A DNA stretch of 64,000 bases. Source: Dorea longicatena (GTDB lineage: Bacteria > Bacillota > Clostridia > Lachnospirales > Lachnospiraceae). The first letter of the stretch is position 1. The number at the start of each line of letters is the position of its first letter. A program made the position numbers and the translations under genes. The stretch spans positions 325,001 to 389,000 of the forward strand of contig NZ_CP102280.1 in assembly GCF_025150085.1 (NCBI RefSeq), written 5' to 3'. The notes under the pieces are model-generated. The model was not told the DNA's origin. It saw only the letters and a program-made list of their open reading frames with translations, and made no database searches. Below, in pieces: positions 17,697 to 25,846 of the stretch.

Positions 17697-17828
17697 ATGA
17701 TGAAATTTTTATTCTTGATACTTTTCATAATTTTGGAAAAAAGAACATTTAGAGCAATTGTGGCATTGCCGGCAGGCATTGTTACAGCCGGGTATATGGA
17801 AGAGATTAATAAAGATGAATCTTTGTAA
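17697..17828 (+). CDS. Possible small hydrophobic peptide
   Basis: An open frame of 43 codons starting ATG-ATG: a hydrophobic N-terminal stretch (FLFLILFIILE) and a short polar tail. AAAGGG lies 14 bases upstream, too far for a strong site. It could be a small membrane peptide or chance; it ends just before the ribosome binding site of the next gene. Confidence 0.25.
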   Translation: MMKFLFLILFIILEKRTFRAIVALPAGIVTAGYMEEINKDESL

Positions 17829-17844
17829 TTTAGGAGAATTGCAG

Positions 17845-18615
17845 ATGGAAGATAAAGAGAAAAAGCAAATGCTTACAACGGAGCTAACAAAAGAAAAGAG
17901 CGGCAGGAGTGCCGGGATGATTCAGGATATGTCAATAAACGGAATCAAACTACATCTCGCTCAGAACGGAACCGGCGGCCCGGTTATCTTCTGGGGTATG
18001 TATCCACATCAGCAGAACGAAGTAGAACATCTGTGGGAATCTCTACTGGAACTTGTGCCGGAACAAAATTTCCTGCTCGTCGCATTTCAGGTGGAAGACT
18101 GGAATCGGGATTTTTCGCCTTGGGAAGCAGCGGCGGTATTCGGGAAGGAAGGCTTCGCCGGACAAGGTCTGAAGACGCTGAGATGGCTGACAGAGGAATG
18201 TGTGCCACATATTGACCGGACTTTTGGTGTGAAAGACAGGGAACATTGGCTGATGGGATATTCGCTTGCCGGATTATTCGCGCTATGGGCAGCTTATGAA
18301 AGTGACGTGTTTTCTGGAATTGTATGCTGTTCGGGTTCGTTGTGGTTCCCGGACTGGGACCATTATGTGAGGAATCATGTGATTCAGAGTAAATGTAGCG
18401 TGTATCTGAGCCTTGGCGGAAAGGAAGAGAAGGCGAAGAACAAAGTAATGGCAGCGGTCGGTGACAGGACCAGGGCGCAGGAAGGGCTGTTACAGGAGGA
18501 CTCGATGGTGGAATCCGTGGTTTTAGAGTGGAATGCGGGAGGGCATTTTGCAGATGCGGGGAAAAGGCTGGCTAAGGGCGTGAAATGGATGTTTGGAGTG
18601 AAAAGTGGCTTATAA
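17845..18615 (+). CDS. Alpha/beta hydrolase-fold esterase (esterase D-like)
   Basis: A 256-residue serine hydrolase of the putative esterase (PF00756) group. The nucleophile elbow is G-Y-S140-L-A-G, preceded by HIDRTFGVKDREHWLMGYS as in Fes/esterase D-like enzymes; the catalytic His is probably in GGHF near residue 235. I chose ATG 17845, seven bases after AGGAGA; longer reading frames have no site. No signal peptide, so cytoplasmic. The substrate is unknown; relatives include iron-siderophore esterases, but no siderophore genes are nearby. Confidence 0.82.
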   Translation: MEDKEKKQMLTTELTKEKSGRSAGMIQDMSINGIKLHLAQNGTGGPVIFWGMYPHQQNEVEHLWESLLELVPEQNFLLVAFQVEDWNRDFSPWEAAAVFGKEGFAGQGLKTLRWLTEECVPHIDRTFGVKDREHWLMGYSLAGLFALWAAYESDVFSGIVCCSGSLWFPDWDHYVRNHVIQSKCSVYLSLGGKEEKAKNKVMAAVGDRTRAQEGLLQEDSMVESVVLEWNAGGHFADAGKRLAKGVKWMFGVKSGL

Positions 18616-18708
18616 TATAAGTTGAGGGTGTTAAGGTTTCATGGTATCATAATCAGTATAGAAGAACAGTGTGACAGATTATGTTATTACAACCGGAGGT
18701 GAAAATCA

Positions 18709-19164
18709 ATGAACAAAGCAGACAAAGCAGAATCCCTCTTCCGCACAGGCTACAACTGCAGCCAGTCGGTCTATGCAGCATTTGCGGAAGAACTGGGAAT
18801 AACAGTGGAAGAGGCAGCAAAAAAAGCAAGCCCGTTCGGAGCGGGATTTGGCAAGCTGCGTGAGGTATGCGGAGCCGTGACAGGAATGGTCATGGTAATC
18901 GGTGATCTGTACGGATATGACGATCCGAAAGATGCGGCGGGGAAAAAGCAGCTTTATGTACTTGTGCAGAAGCTTTGTGGATCCTTTGAAGCTTCGGAAG
19001 GAAGCCTGATCTGCCGGGAACTTCTCGGGCTGGAGAAGGGCGAAGATCTGGAAGAGCCTGCGGTCAGAACGGAAGCGTATTATCAGAGCAGACCTTGTGT
19101 GAAAGCATGCAGAAGGGCAGCGGAGATTCTGGAAGAGTATGTGAAAGAGCAGAAAAGAAAATGA
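18709..19164 (+). CDS. C_GCAxxG_C_C family redox-type protein
   Basis: A 151-residue protein with the cysteine pattern of the C_GCAxxG_C_C family: N-C-S-Q-S near residue 17, C-G-A-V-T-G near 56, I-C-R-E-L-L near 102, and C-V-K-A-C near 128. These cysteines are thought to bind metal or take part in redox chemistry; the family is widespread in anaerobes with no firm function. Strong site GGAGGTGAAAATCA upstream. It overlaps the following HD-hydrolase gene by ATGA, so the two are translationally coupled. A relative lies at 58212. Confidence 0.88.
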   Translation: MNKADKAESLFRTGYNCSQSVYAAFAEELGITVEEAAKKASPFGAGFGKLREVCGAVTGMVMVIGDLYGYDDPKDAAGKKQLYVLVQKLCGSFEASEGSLICRELLGLEKGEDLEEPAVRTEAYYQSRPCVKACRRAAEILEEYVKEQKRK

Positions 19165-19718
19165 GTGAATACATTACGACCTACACAGGAAAACATTTTA
19201 AACCAACAGAACCGGATCCGGAGTTATTTGACATAGCAGACATTGCACATGCGCTGTCCCTGATATGCAGAGGAAATGGTCATGTGAAGATGTTCTGGTC
19301 GGTCGGGGAACATTGCATTTGCTGTGCAAAAGAGGCAAAGGCGAGAGGTCTGTCGGATAGGATGGTGCTTGCATGCCTGCTTCACGATGCAAGCGAGTGT
19401 TATATGTCGGATGTTCCGTCGCCTTTTAAGAAGGAACTGCCGGAATATAATGAACGCGAAGAACGTATGCTTTCTATGATTTATGAAAAATTTCTCGGTT
19501 CGGACCTGACACCGGAAGAGAAGATGCAGTTGAATGCGATTGATAAGGCAATGCTATGGTATGATCTGACGTTTCTTCTGGGAGAGAAACAGGAGAGCGA
19601 AGCGCCCGAATTGCATATTGATCTGAGGTATGAGGTCAGAGCATTTGGTGAGGTGGAAGAAGAATACCAGAGGATTTTTGAAGAACAGCTTATAACCGTA
19701 CAGAATAAAAGAATCTAA
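19161..19718 (+). CDS. HD-domain phosphohydrolase (YfbR-like)
   Basis: A 185-residue HD-domain protein. Metal ligands are seen as H54 in SVGEHCICCA, then L-L-H-D-A-S-E near residue 77-83, and a distal Asp (NAIDKAMLWYD) near 131, the order of HD hydrolases such as the 5'-nucleotidase YfbR. Start ATG 19161 overlaps the stop of the upstream C_GCAxxG_C_C gene. Likely a nucleotide phosphohydrolase; exact substrate unknown. Confidence 0.82.
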   Translation: MSEYITTYTGKHFKPTEPDPELFDIADIAHALSLICRGNGHVKMFWSVGEHCICCAKEAKARGLSDRMVLACLLHDASECYMSDVPSPFKKELPEYNEREERMLSMIYEKFLGSDLTPEEKMQLNAIDKAMLWYDLTFLLGEKQESEAPELHIDLRYEVRAFGEVEEEYQRIFEEQLITVQNKRI

Positions 19719-19754
19719 AATCGTACGGATAAGATAGAAAAGGAGGAATACATT

Positions 19755-20678
19755 ATGTTACACGAAGTATCTTTTGCGTCCTACAACGGACGTGACCAGG
19801 TCCAGGGATGGATCTATGTTCCGGCTTGCAAACCGAAGGGAATCGTCCAGGTGATCCACGGATTTGGGGAACATTCCAGACGTTATCTGCACATGATATC
19901 TGCCTTCATGGATGCGGGTTATATCGTGGCAGCAGACGATCATGTAGGACATGGGAAGACAGCAATGGTCAATAATGTGTGGGGCGACTGGGGAGACAAA
20001 GGACCGCATACAATGATGGAAGACGAGCATACATTGAAAGGAATCGTGTGTGAAAAATATCCGGATCTGCCATATTTCTTATTCGGACACAGCATGGGAT
20101 CTTTTATCACAAGAGATTTCATTGCAAAATACGGGGACGAACTGGCCGGGGCAACTATCTGCGGAACAACGGGAATCTTCCGCGGGGCAGAAGAGACGGG
20201 AAAGAAATTAAAAGAAGCGATCGATGCAGGACATGGAGAAGAATCCGATCCGTCATATACCGGAGAACTGATGGGATGGATGTGTGAGCGCTGTGGAGAG
20301 GTCAGCATCGGAAATGAGTGGATCTGTGCCGATCCGTATGTACAGCGGGATCATGCCGATGATCCGTTTGATGCATTTACCAGACCGACCAGCAACCGTT
20401 CGGTATATGATTTCATCCAGATGATGTTACAGATCGAGGGAACAAAGTGGGCCGAAAAAGTGCCGACAGACATGCCAATCTATAATATTGCGGGAGATCA
20501 GGATCCGGTAGGTGAGTATGGTGTCGGTGTATATCAGGTAAGTAACTGGCTGGTACAGACCGGACATAACGTAACGACGAAGCTGTACTCGGGATACCGT
20601 CACGAGATACATAATTATGCTGAGATTAAGAACGAAGTCGAAGCGGGTATTATTGCATTCATGGACAAGGCATTATAA
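19755..20678 (+). CDS. Alpha/beta hydrolase, monoacylglycerol-lipase-like
   Basis: A 307-residue serine hydrolase of the Hydrolase_4 (serine aminopeptidase S33) family. Oxyanion block HGFGEHSRRY near residues 34-43, nucleophile elbow G-H-S113-M-G-S, acid in GDQDPVG near 254 and base in GYRHEIHN near 280: a complete triad. Typical of lysophospholipase/monoacylglycerol lipases acting on short or medium acyl chains. AAGGAGGAATACATT precedes the ATG. It stands alone, ending before a terminator at 20814. Confidence 0.9.
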   Translation: MLHEVSFASYNGRDQVQGWIYVPACKPKGIVQVIHGFGEHSRRYLHMISAFMDAGYIVAADDHVGHGKTAMVNNVWGDWGDKGPHTMMEDEHTLKGIVCEKYPDLPYFLFGHSMGSFITRDFIAKYGDELAGATICGTTGIFRGAEETGKKLKEAIDAGHGEESDPSYTGELMGWMCERCGEVSIGNEWICADPYVQRDHADDPFDAFTRPTSNRSVYDFIQMMLQIEGTKWAEKVPTDMPIYNIAGDQDPVGEYGVGVYQVSNWLVQTGHNVTTKLYSGYRHEIHNYAEIKNEVEAGIIAFMDKAL

Positions 20679-20813
20679 AAATGTATTAGGTGTCGGGAAG
20701 GATTATAATTCAAAAAACATAGAGATAAAGACATAAAAAGTACAATAGCATTTGTGATAGCGATTGTCGTGATCAGTGTAGATAAGAAAGACGTAAGGGA
20801 AATTTGATTTTCA

Positions 20814-20848
20814 GGGACTCCGGTTTTATGAAACCCGGAGTCCTTTTT
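20814..20848 (+). terminator. Rho-independent terminator
   Basis: GGACTCCGG / CCCGGAGTCC stem with an ATG-containing loop and T5. Ends the lipase transcript ahead of the riboflavin operon promoter. The 135 bases between the lipase stop and this hairpin show nothing else. Confidence 0.85.
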
Positions 20849-20898
20849 GAAAAAAATTATTTTTTGATCTCTGATTGGAATGCATTGATATCTTTTGC

Positions 20899-20927
20899 TT
20901 TACAAATGATATATAAAGTATTATGAT
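20899..20927 (+). promoter_or_regulatory. Promoter of the riboflavin operon
   Basis: TTTACA at 20899-20904 and TATGAT at 20922-20927 with 17-base spacing, placing transcription start a few bases before the FMN riboswitch. Confidence 0.7.
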
Positions 20928-20940
20928 AAAAAAAACGAAA

Positions 20941-21048
20941 TCTTCAGGGCAGGGTGCGATTCCCTACCGGCGGTAAAGCCCGCGGGCCGAGAGGCATGAT
21001 CCGGTGTGATTCCGGAGCCGACAGTATAGTCTGGATGAAAGAAGATGA
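20941..21048 (+). promoter_or_regulatory. FMN riboswitch (RFN element)
   Basis: Contains the hallmarks of the FMN aptamer in order: TCTTCAGGGCAGGGTG at the 5' strand, CCCTACCGGCGGT, AAGCCCGCG, GAGAGGCATGATCCGG, ATTCCGG-AGCCGACAGT and GGATGAAAGAAGATGA closing the P1 stem. It lies between the promoter and ribD and is followed by terminators, so FMN binding is expected to stop transcription of ribD-ribE-ribBA-ribH. Confidence 0.97.
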
Positions 21049-21083
21049 TGGTACAGTTATTTTAATAGATGAATGTAGTGTCT

Positions 21084-21119
21084 GAGCTCTGAGATGGTGA
21101 TCCATTTCAGAGCTTTTTT
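21084..21119 (+). terminator. Attenuator terminator of the FMN riboswitch
   Basis: AGCTCTGAGATGG / CCATTTCAGAGCT with a four-base loop and T6, 36 bases after the aptamer. This is the expected expression platform. Confidence 0.85.
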
Positions 21120-21160
21120 GGTTAACAGATCATTTGTCAGTTATATGTAACAGATCATTT

Positions 21161-21187
21161 CCCCTGTAGGTATCCTGCAGGGGTTTT
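21161..21187 (+). terminator. Second terminator-like hairpin before ribD
   Basis: CCCCTGTAGG / CCTGCAGGGG with a three-base loop and T5, only 28 bases before the ribD start. It follows two copies of ACAGATCATTT (21125 and 21150). It may act as a back-up attenuator, or sequester the ribD leader. Confidence 0.7.
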
Positions 21188-21214
21188 TGTATAACTAAGA
21201 AAGAAGGAAGAGAA

Positions 21215-22351
21215 ATGACGGATCAGGAATACATGCTCCGGGCAATCCAGCTTGCAAAAAAGGGAGAAGGATGGACAAATCCGAATCCGATGGTAGGTGC
21301 GGTGATCGTAAAAGACGGCCGGATCATCGGGGAAGGTTATCATAAAAAATGCGGAGAACTTCATGCAGAGCGCAATGCAATCGCATCGCTTACAGAATCG
21401 GCAGAGGGTGCGACAATCTATGTTACGCTGGAACCATGCTGTCATTATGGCAAGACACCGCCGTGTACGGAAGCGATCATAGAACAGAAGATTAAAAAAG
21501 TGGTGATTGGTTCCAGGGATCCGAATCCAAAGGTGGCAGGAAAAGGTGCACAGATATTGCGTGAATCGGGAATTACAGTAGTTCAGGATTTTATGCGGGA
21601 AGAATGTGACTGTCTGAACCCGGTATTCTTCCATTATATTACGACGAAGACACCGTATGTAGTGATGAAATATGCCATGACACTGGATGGGAAAATTGCG
21701 ACAAAGACGGGTGCATCGAAGTGGATCACAGGAGAACCGGCCAGACAGGAAGTGCAGCATATGAGGCACCGGTATATGGGTATTATGGCCGGTATCGGGA
21801 CTGTACTTGCGGATGATCCGATGTTGAATGTCCGGGTAGAAGGATGGAAAAGTCCGGTCAGAATAGTATGCGACAGCAGTCTTAGGATACCGCTTGACAG
21901 CCAGATCGTAAGAAGTGCAAAAGAGTACCGGACAATCGTGGCTTATGCAGGACGGGAAGAGAACGAAGAAATAACAGAAAAAATAGAACGGTTACATGCG
22001 AAAGGCGTGGATACTGTCTGCTGTCCGGATGAAAAAGGTCAGATAGACCTTAAAAAGCTGATGACATATCTTGGAAATGAGGGCATTGACAGCATTCTGC
22101 TGGAAGGCGGGGGCACGCTGAACGACAGTGCACTGCGGGCAGGAATTGTAAAAGAGGTACACTGTTTTATCGCACCAAAATTATTTGGCGGAAAGAACAG
22201 TAAGACACCGGTGCAAGGAATCGGCATCGGACTTCCATCAGAAGCATTGAAACTGAAATGTACGGATATCTGCCGGATCGGTGAAGACATCAGGATAATC
22301 TGTCAGGTATGTGAAAAAGAACAGGAGGGGCCATGTTTACAGGAATCGTAG
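21215..22351 (+). CDS. ribD: Bifunctional riboflavin deaminase/reductase
   Basis: A 378-residue RibD. The N-terminal deaminase domain (1-145) has zinc ligands in H-A-E-R-N (about residue 50) and P-C-C-H-Y-G-K-T-P-P-C (about 74-84). The C-terminal reductase domain (about 148-370) includes MKYAMTLDGKIAT and the LLEGGGTLN nucleotide-binding segment. It performs the second and third steps of riboflavin synthesis from GTP. AGAAAGAAGGAAGAG precedes the ATG. First gene of the operon, overlapping ribE by 19 bases, controlled by the upstream FMN riboswitch. Confidence 0.97.
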   Translation: MTDQEYMLRAIQLAKKGEGWTNPNPMVGAVIVKDGRIIGEGYHKKCGELHAERNAIASLTESAEGATIYVTLEPCCHYGKTPPCTEAIIEQKIKKVVIGSRDPNPKVAGKGAQILRESGITVVQDFMREECDCLNPVFFHYITTKTPYVVMKYAMTLDGKIATKTGASKWITGEPARQEVQHMRHRYMGIMAGIGTVLADDPMLNVRVEGWKSPVRIVCDSSLRIPLDSQIVRSAKEYRTIVAYAGREENEEITEKIERLHAKGVDTVCCPDEKGQIDLKKLMTYLGNEGIDSILLEGGGTLNDSALRAGIVKEVHCFIAPKLFGGKNSKTPVQGIGIGLPSEALKLKCTDICRIGEDIRIICQVCEKEQEGPCLQES

Positions 22352-22986
22352 AAGAGAAAGGATCGGTCCGCTATATGCAGCTGACCGGAGAGTCGGGAGT
22401 TCTGGCAGTCAAGGCGAAGAAGGTATTGGAAAGAACGAAGATCGGTGACAGTATCGCAGTCAATGGAGTGTGTCTGACAGTTACATCACTTCAGCCGGAT
22501 GGATTTACTGCAGATGTGATGGCAGAGACCATCAGGAGAAGCAGTCTGGGAAGCTGTAAAGTCGGAAGTCAGGTGAATCTGGAACGGGCGATGGCTGCAG
22601 ACGGAAGATTTGGAGGACATATCGTAAGCGGTCATATTGACGGAACCGGTGTGATCCGGTCTCTGACCCGGGAGGAGAATGCCATCTGGGTATCTATTGG
22701 AACATCGCCGCAGATATTACATCTGATCGTAGAAAAAGGCTCCATCTGTATAGATGGCATCAGCCTGACGGTGGCAAAAGTAGAGGAAGAGGGATTTCAG
22801 GTATCGGTTATCCCGCATACAGGAGAAGAAACAACGCTTTTGGAAAAAGTGCCGGGCGATTCGGTGAATCTTGAGAATGATGTGATCGGAAAATACGTAG
22901 AAAGGCTGTTAGGCCTTGGAAAGAGTGAAGAAGAGAAAAAAGAATCCGGAATTACGATGGAATTTTTGCAGGAATTCGGATTTTAG
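22333..22986 (+). CDS. ribE: Riboflavin synthase alpha subunit
   Basis: A 217-residue riboflavin synthase with the two internally repeated lumazine-binding barrels: MFTGIVEEKG ... VNGVCLTV ... MAETIRRSSL (1-90) and GGHIVSGHIDGTG ... IDGISLTV ... IPHTGEETTL (about 97-185). It dismutates two 6,7-dimethyl-8-ribityllumazine molecules to riboflavin. The start lies inside the end of ribD with a GGAGGGG site, implying coupled translation. The gene ends 18 bases before ribBA. Confidence 0.97.
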   Translation: MFTGIVEEKGSVRYMQLTGESGVLAVKAKKVLERTKIGDSIAVNGVCLTVTSLQPDGFTADVMAETIRRSSLGSCKVGSQVNLERAMAADGRFGGHIVSGHIDGTGVIRSLTREENAIWVSIGTSPQILHLIVEKGSICIDGISLTVAKVEEEGFQVSVIPHTGEETTLLEKVPGDSVNLENDVIGKYVERLLGLGKSEEEKKESGITMEFLQEFGF

Positions 22987-23004
22987 AACAGGAGGATAAA
23001 TAGA

Positions 23005-24222
23005 ATGTCACAAAACAATCAGTACAATACAATCGAAGAGGCACTAAGGGATCTGAGGGAAGGAAAGGTTATTCTGGTTACAGATGATCCGGACAGAGAG
23101 AACGAAGGGGATCTGGTATGTGCAGCAGAGTTTGCAACACAGGAGAATATCAATTTTATGGCGACTTATGCGAAAGGGCTTATCTGTACACCGATGAGTG
23201 CGGAAATTGCAGCAAGGCTTAACTTTCCACCGATGGTTGCGGAGAATACCGATAATCACAGCACAGCATTTACCGTTGCAGTGGACCATGTTGATACAAC
23301 GACAGGTATTTCGGCAGCAGAACGTTCTTATACAATCATGAAATGTGTGGATGAAGATGCGAAGCCGGAAGATTTCAGAAGACCGGGACATGTATTTCCA
23401 CTCATTGCCAGAAAAGGCGGAGTCCTGGTGCGGAACGGACACACAGAGGCAACGACTGATCTGGTGAGACTGGCTGGATTGAAAGAATGCGGCGTGTGTT
23501 GTGAGATTATGAAAGAAGATGGCACAATGATGCGTACACCACAGTTGTGGGAACTTGCAAAAGAGCATAATCTTACATTTATTACGATCCGTGATCTTCA
23601 GGATTACATGAGAATCCATGAAAAACATGTAAAAGAAGAGGCGGTTGCAGACCTTCCGACGCAGTATGGAGATTTCAGACTTCACGGATATATCAATGAT
23701 ATTACAGGAGAACATCACCTTGCACTGGTAAAAGGTGATATCGGAGACGGTGAAGATGTACTTTGCAGGGTACATTCGGAGTGCCTGACAGGTGATGCAT
23801 TTGGCTCGCTCAGATGTGACTGTGGTCTGCAGCTTCAGACAGCGATGCGTCAGGTAGAAGCAGAAGGCAGAGGAATCATTCTTTACATGAGGCAGGAAGG
23901 CAGAGGAATCGGGCTGCTCAATAAGATCAAGGCATATGCACTGCAGGAGCAGGGATATGATACGGTAGAGGCCAATGTAAAGTTGGGATTTGCACCGGAT
24001 CTCAGAGAGTACTGGATCGGAGCGCAGATATTATCGGATCTCGGAGTGAAGTCATTGAGACTTCTGACCAATAATCCGGACAAAGTCTATGGACTTGGTG
24101 GGTTTGGGCTGAAGATCAATGAAAGAGTACCGCTGGAGATCCCACCGCAGAAGTATGATCTGAAATATATGAAGACAAAACAGGAAAAGATGGGACACAT
24201 TTTCAAAGAAATAGAATTATAA
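23005..24222 (+). CDS. ribBA: Fused DHBP synthase / GTP cyclohydrolase II
   Basis: A 405-residue bifunctional enzyme supplying both branches of riboflavin synthesis. The N-terminal RibB domain (1-205) has [12 protein letters not shown] and the RPGHVFPL / GHTEATTDL motifs. The C-terminal RibA domain (about 210-400) has the zinc-binding [14 protein letters not shown] cluster and RQEGRGIGL. Site GGAGGATAAATAGA upstream. Third gene of the operon, 33 bases before ribH. Confidence 0.97.
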   Translation: MSQNNQYNTIEEALRDLREGKVILVTDDPDRENEGDLVCAAEFATQENINFMATYAKGLICTPMSAEIAARLNFPPMVAENTDNHSTAFTVAVDHVDTTTGISAAERSYTIMKCVDEDAKPEDFRRPGHVFPLIARKGGVLVRNGHTEATTDLVRLAGLKECGVCCEIMKEDGTMMRTPQLWELAKEHNLTFITIRDLQDYMRIHEKHVKEEAVADLPTQYGDFRLHGYINDITGEHHLALVKGDIGDGEDVLCRVHSECLTGDAFGSLRCDCGLQLQTAMRQVEAEGRGIILYMRQEGRGIGLLNKIKAYALQEQGYDTVEANVKLGFAPDLREYWIGAQILSDLGVKSLRLLTNNPDKVYGLGGFGLKINERVPLEIPPQKYDLKYMKTKQEKMGHIFKEIEL

Positions 24223-24254
24223 AAAGATTTAATGAATAACAGGAGGAAGAAATC

Positions 24255-24728
24255 ATGAGACAGATCAATTTAGTAGAAGGAAAAGTAGTAGCACCTGAGG
24301 GAATGAAAGTCGGAATTGTGGCTGCCAGATTCAATGAGATCATTGTGAATAAGTTATTGGGCGGAGCCGTCGACGGGCTGGTAAGACATGGGGTAGAAGA
24401 AGAGAACATTACGGCTGCATGGGTACCGGGAGCATTTGAGATTCCGCTGACTGCACAGAAGATGGCACAGTCCGGAAAGTATGATGCAGTCATCTGCGTG
24501 GGAGCAGTTATCCGCGGGGATACTTCCCACTATGATCTGGTGTGTAATGAATCGGCCAAAGGAATCGCGCAGGTTGAACTTGCAACAGGAATTCCGGTAT
24601 TATTCGGAGTAATCACAACAGAGAATATCGAACAGGCTATCGCACGTGCAGGAAGTAAAGCAGGAAATAAAGGATATGACTGTGCATTGTCCGCAATTGA
24701 GATGGTAAATCTGATGAAGCAGCTTTAA
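24255..24728 (+). CDS. ribH: 6,7-dimethyl-8-ribityllumazine synthase
   Basis: A 157-residue lumazine synthase: [14 protein letters not shown] near the start, [12 protein letters not shown] (about 56-67), [14 protein letters not shown] with the catalytic His near residue 89, and a typical C-terminal helix with SAIEMVNL. It condenses the pyrimidine intermediate with 3,4-dihydroxy-2-butanone 4-phosphate. AGGAGGAAGAAATC precedes the ATG. It is the last biosynthetic gene of the operon, directly followed by a HAD phosphatase. Confidence 0.97.
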   Translation: MRQINLVEGKVVAPEGMKVGIVAARFNEIIVNKLLGGAVDGLVRHGVEEENITAAWVPGAFEIPLTAQKMAQSGKYDAVICVGAVIRGDTSHYDLVCNESAKGIAQVELATGIPVLFGVITTENIEQAIARAGSKAGNKGYDCALSAIEMVNLMKQL

Positions 24729-24741
24729 TCAGGTGCAGCCG

Positions 24742-25386
24742 ATGGTGAAAACAATCATTTTTGATTATGATGGAACGATACATAATACTCTTGGAATCTA
24801 TGAGCCGGCGTTCAGGGAAGCTTATCAGTGGTTGGCAGAACAGAATGTTGTAGAGGAACAGAAGATAGAGACGGCGCAGATCGCAGGATGGCTGGGCTTA
24901 AACAGCAAAGAAATGTGGGATACATTTCTGCCGGAATTAGATCAGAGATACAAAGATCAGGCGAGTGCGATCGTGGGAGATTCCATGGTCAGGCAGATCA
25001 GGAAGCACCGGGCAGTGTGGTATCCGGGAGCGGAAGAGATGCTTACAGCTTTGAAGAACAGAGGATATCATCTTGTGATCTTAAGCAACTGTAAAGTGGC
25101 ATACCGCAAAGCACATTGGGAAGAATTCCGAATGGAAAGATGGTTTGAACAGTTTTATGACTGTGAATCGTATGGTTTCTGCCCTAAGACGGAGATCGTG
25201 CAGGAAGTTATCCGGGACTATCCGGGACCTTATCTGGTGATCGGAGACAGAAGACAGGATTTGGAATGTGCCAGATCCTGTAAAAGTCCGTTTATCGGAT
25301 GCCTGTATGGTTATGGTGAGAAGGGAGAACTGGATGGAGCAGATTATTTTGTGAAATCTGTAGAAGAGATAACCGGAATCGTATAA
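24742..25386 (+). CDS. HAD-family hydrolase
   Basis: A 214-residue haloacid-dehalogenase hydrolase. Motif I D-Y-D-G-T (about 8-12), a helical cap, motif II L-S-N (about 114), motif III Lys in the K-A-H region and motif IV VIGDRRQDLECA (about 170). Start ATG 24742, eight bases after CAGG; a GTG nine bases upstream is less likely. It lies 13 bases behind ribH. Riboflavin synthesis needs a HAD-type phosphatase to dephosphorylate the RibD product, so this gene could supply that step; the operon position is the only evidence for it. Confidence 0.85.
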   Translation: MVKTIIFDYDGTIHNTLGIYEPAFREAYQWLAEQNVVEEQKIETAQIAGWLGLNSKEMWDTFLPELDQRYKDQASAIVGDSMVRQIRKHRAVWYPGAEEMLTALKNRGYHLVILSNCKVAYRKAHWEEFRMERWFEQFYDCESYGFCPKTEIVQEVIRDYPGPYLVIGDRRQDLECARSCKSPFIGCLYGYGEKGELDGADYFVKSVEEITGIV

Positions 25387-25530
25387 TGTGAAAAAATGCA
25401 CAAAAATAGAACTGTATTTTTGTAAATTATGTTTAATTCCACTCTTGCGCTTTACAAGAAAAAAGTGTAAAACATTAAGTAAGCTAAAAAAAGTAAATAA
25501 GAAATGCAATGAAAGGGATACGTCATAAAA

Positions 25531-25769
25531 GTTAACTGGAATTCAGAGAGCCGTTGGATGGTGTGAAACGGCAGAAAGTATTTTATGATATCACCCAGGA
25601 GCATCCCGCTGAAATATACAGGTTGGAAGAATCAACATAGTCAGGTATCAAGTAAGCCGGGACGTTGTCTTCACGTTACAGAAGAAACTGTTAGATATTT
25701 TGACAGTAACAAGTGGTTGTGGTTAGTGATGACTGCAGTAAAACGAAGTGGTACCACGGAAGAATATTC
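25531..25769 (+). promoter_or_regulatory. T-box riboswitch, predicted isoleucine specifier
   Basis: The leader of the CstA-family gene has stem I with CAGAGAGC, a GCCGTT/AACGGC hairpin, a specifier region reading GAT-ATC-ACCCAGGAG (ATC at 25590-25592, matching the usual codon-ACC-xxxGAG layout), and the T-box core GTGGTACCACGG (25748-25759). TGGT pairs with a tRNA ending A-CCA, which agrees with tRNA-Ile (discriminator A) and not with tRNA-His. Uncharged tRNA-Ile is therefore predicted to antiterminate. The specifier assignment is by eye. Confidence 0.85.
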
Positions 25770-25808
25770 CGCCTTTGTTATCCGAAAGGATAGCGAAGGC
25801 GTTTTTTT
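25770..25808 (+). terminator. T-box terminator hairpin
   Basis: GCCTTTGTTATCC / GGATAGCGAAGGC with a GAAA tetraloop and T7, directly after the T-box core. The competing antiterminator would use the T-box bulge at 25748-25759. Confidence 0.9.
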
Positions 25809-25846
25809 ATATATTTACTTTAAAGAGAAAGAAGAGGGATTGTTTT

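Noticed and set aside
17758..17844. Extended start of the esterase gene
   Set aside because: It overlaps the possible small peptide and lacks a site; ATG 17845 follows AGGAGA at ideal distance.
25585..25846. Open frames through the T-box leader (including an extended CstA start at 25748)
   Set aside because: They cross the T-box core and terminator and have no ribosome binding site; ATG 25847 has AGAGGGA and gives the normal CstA N-terminus.
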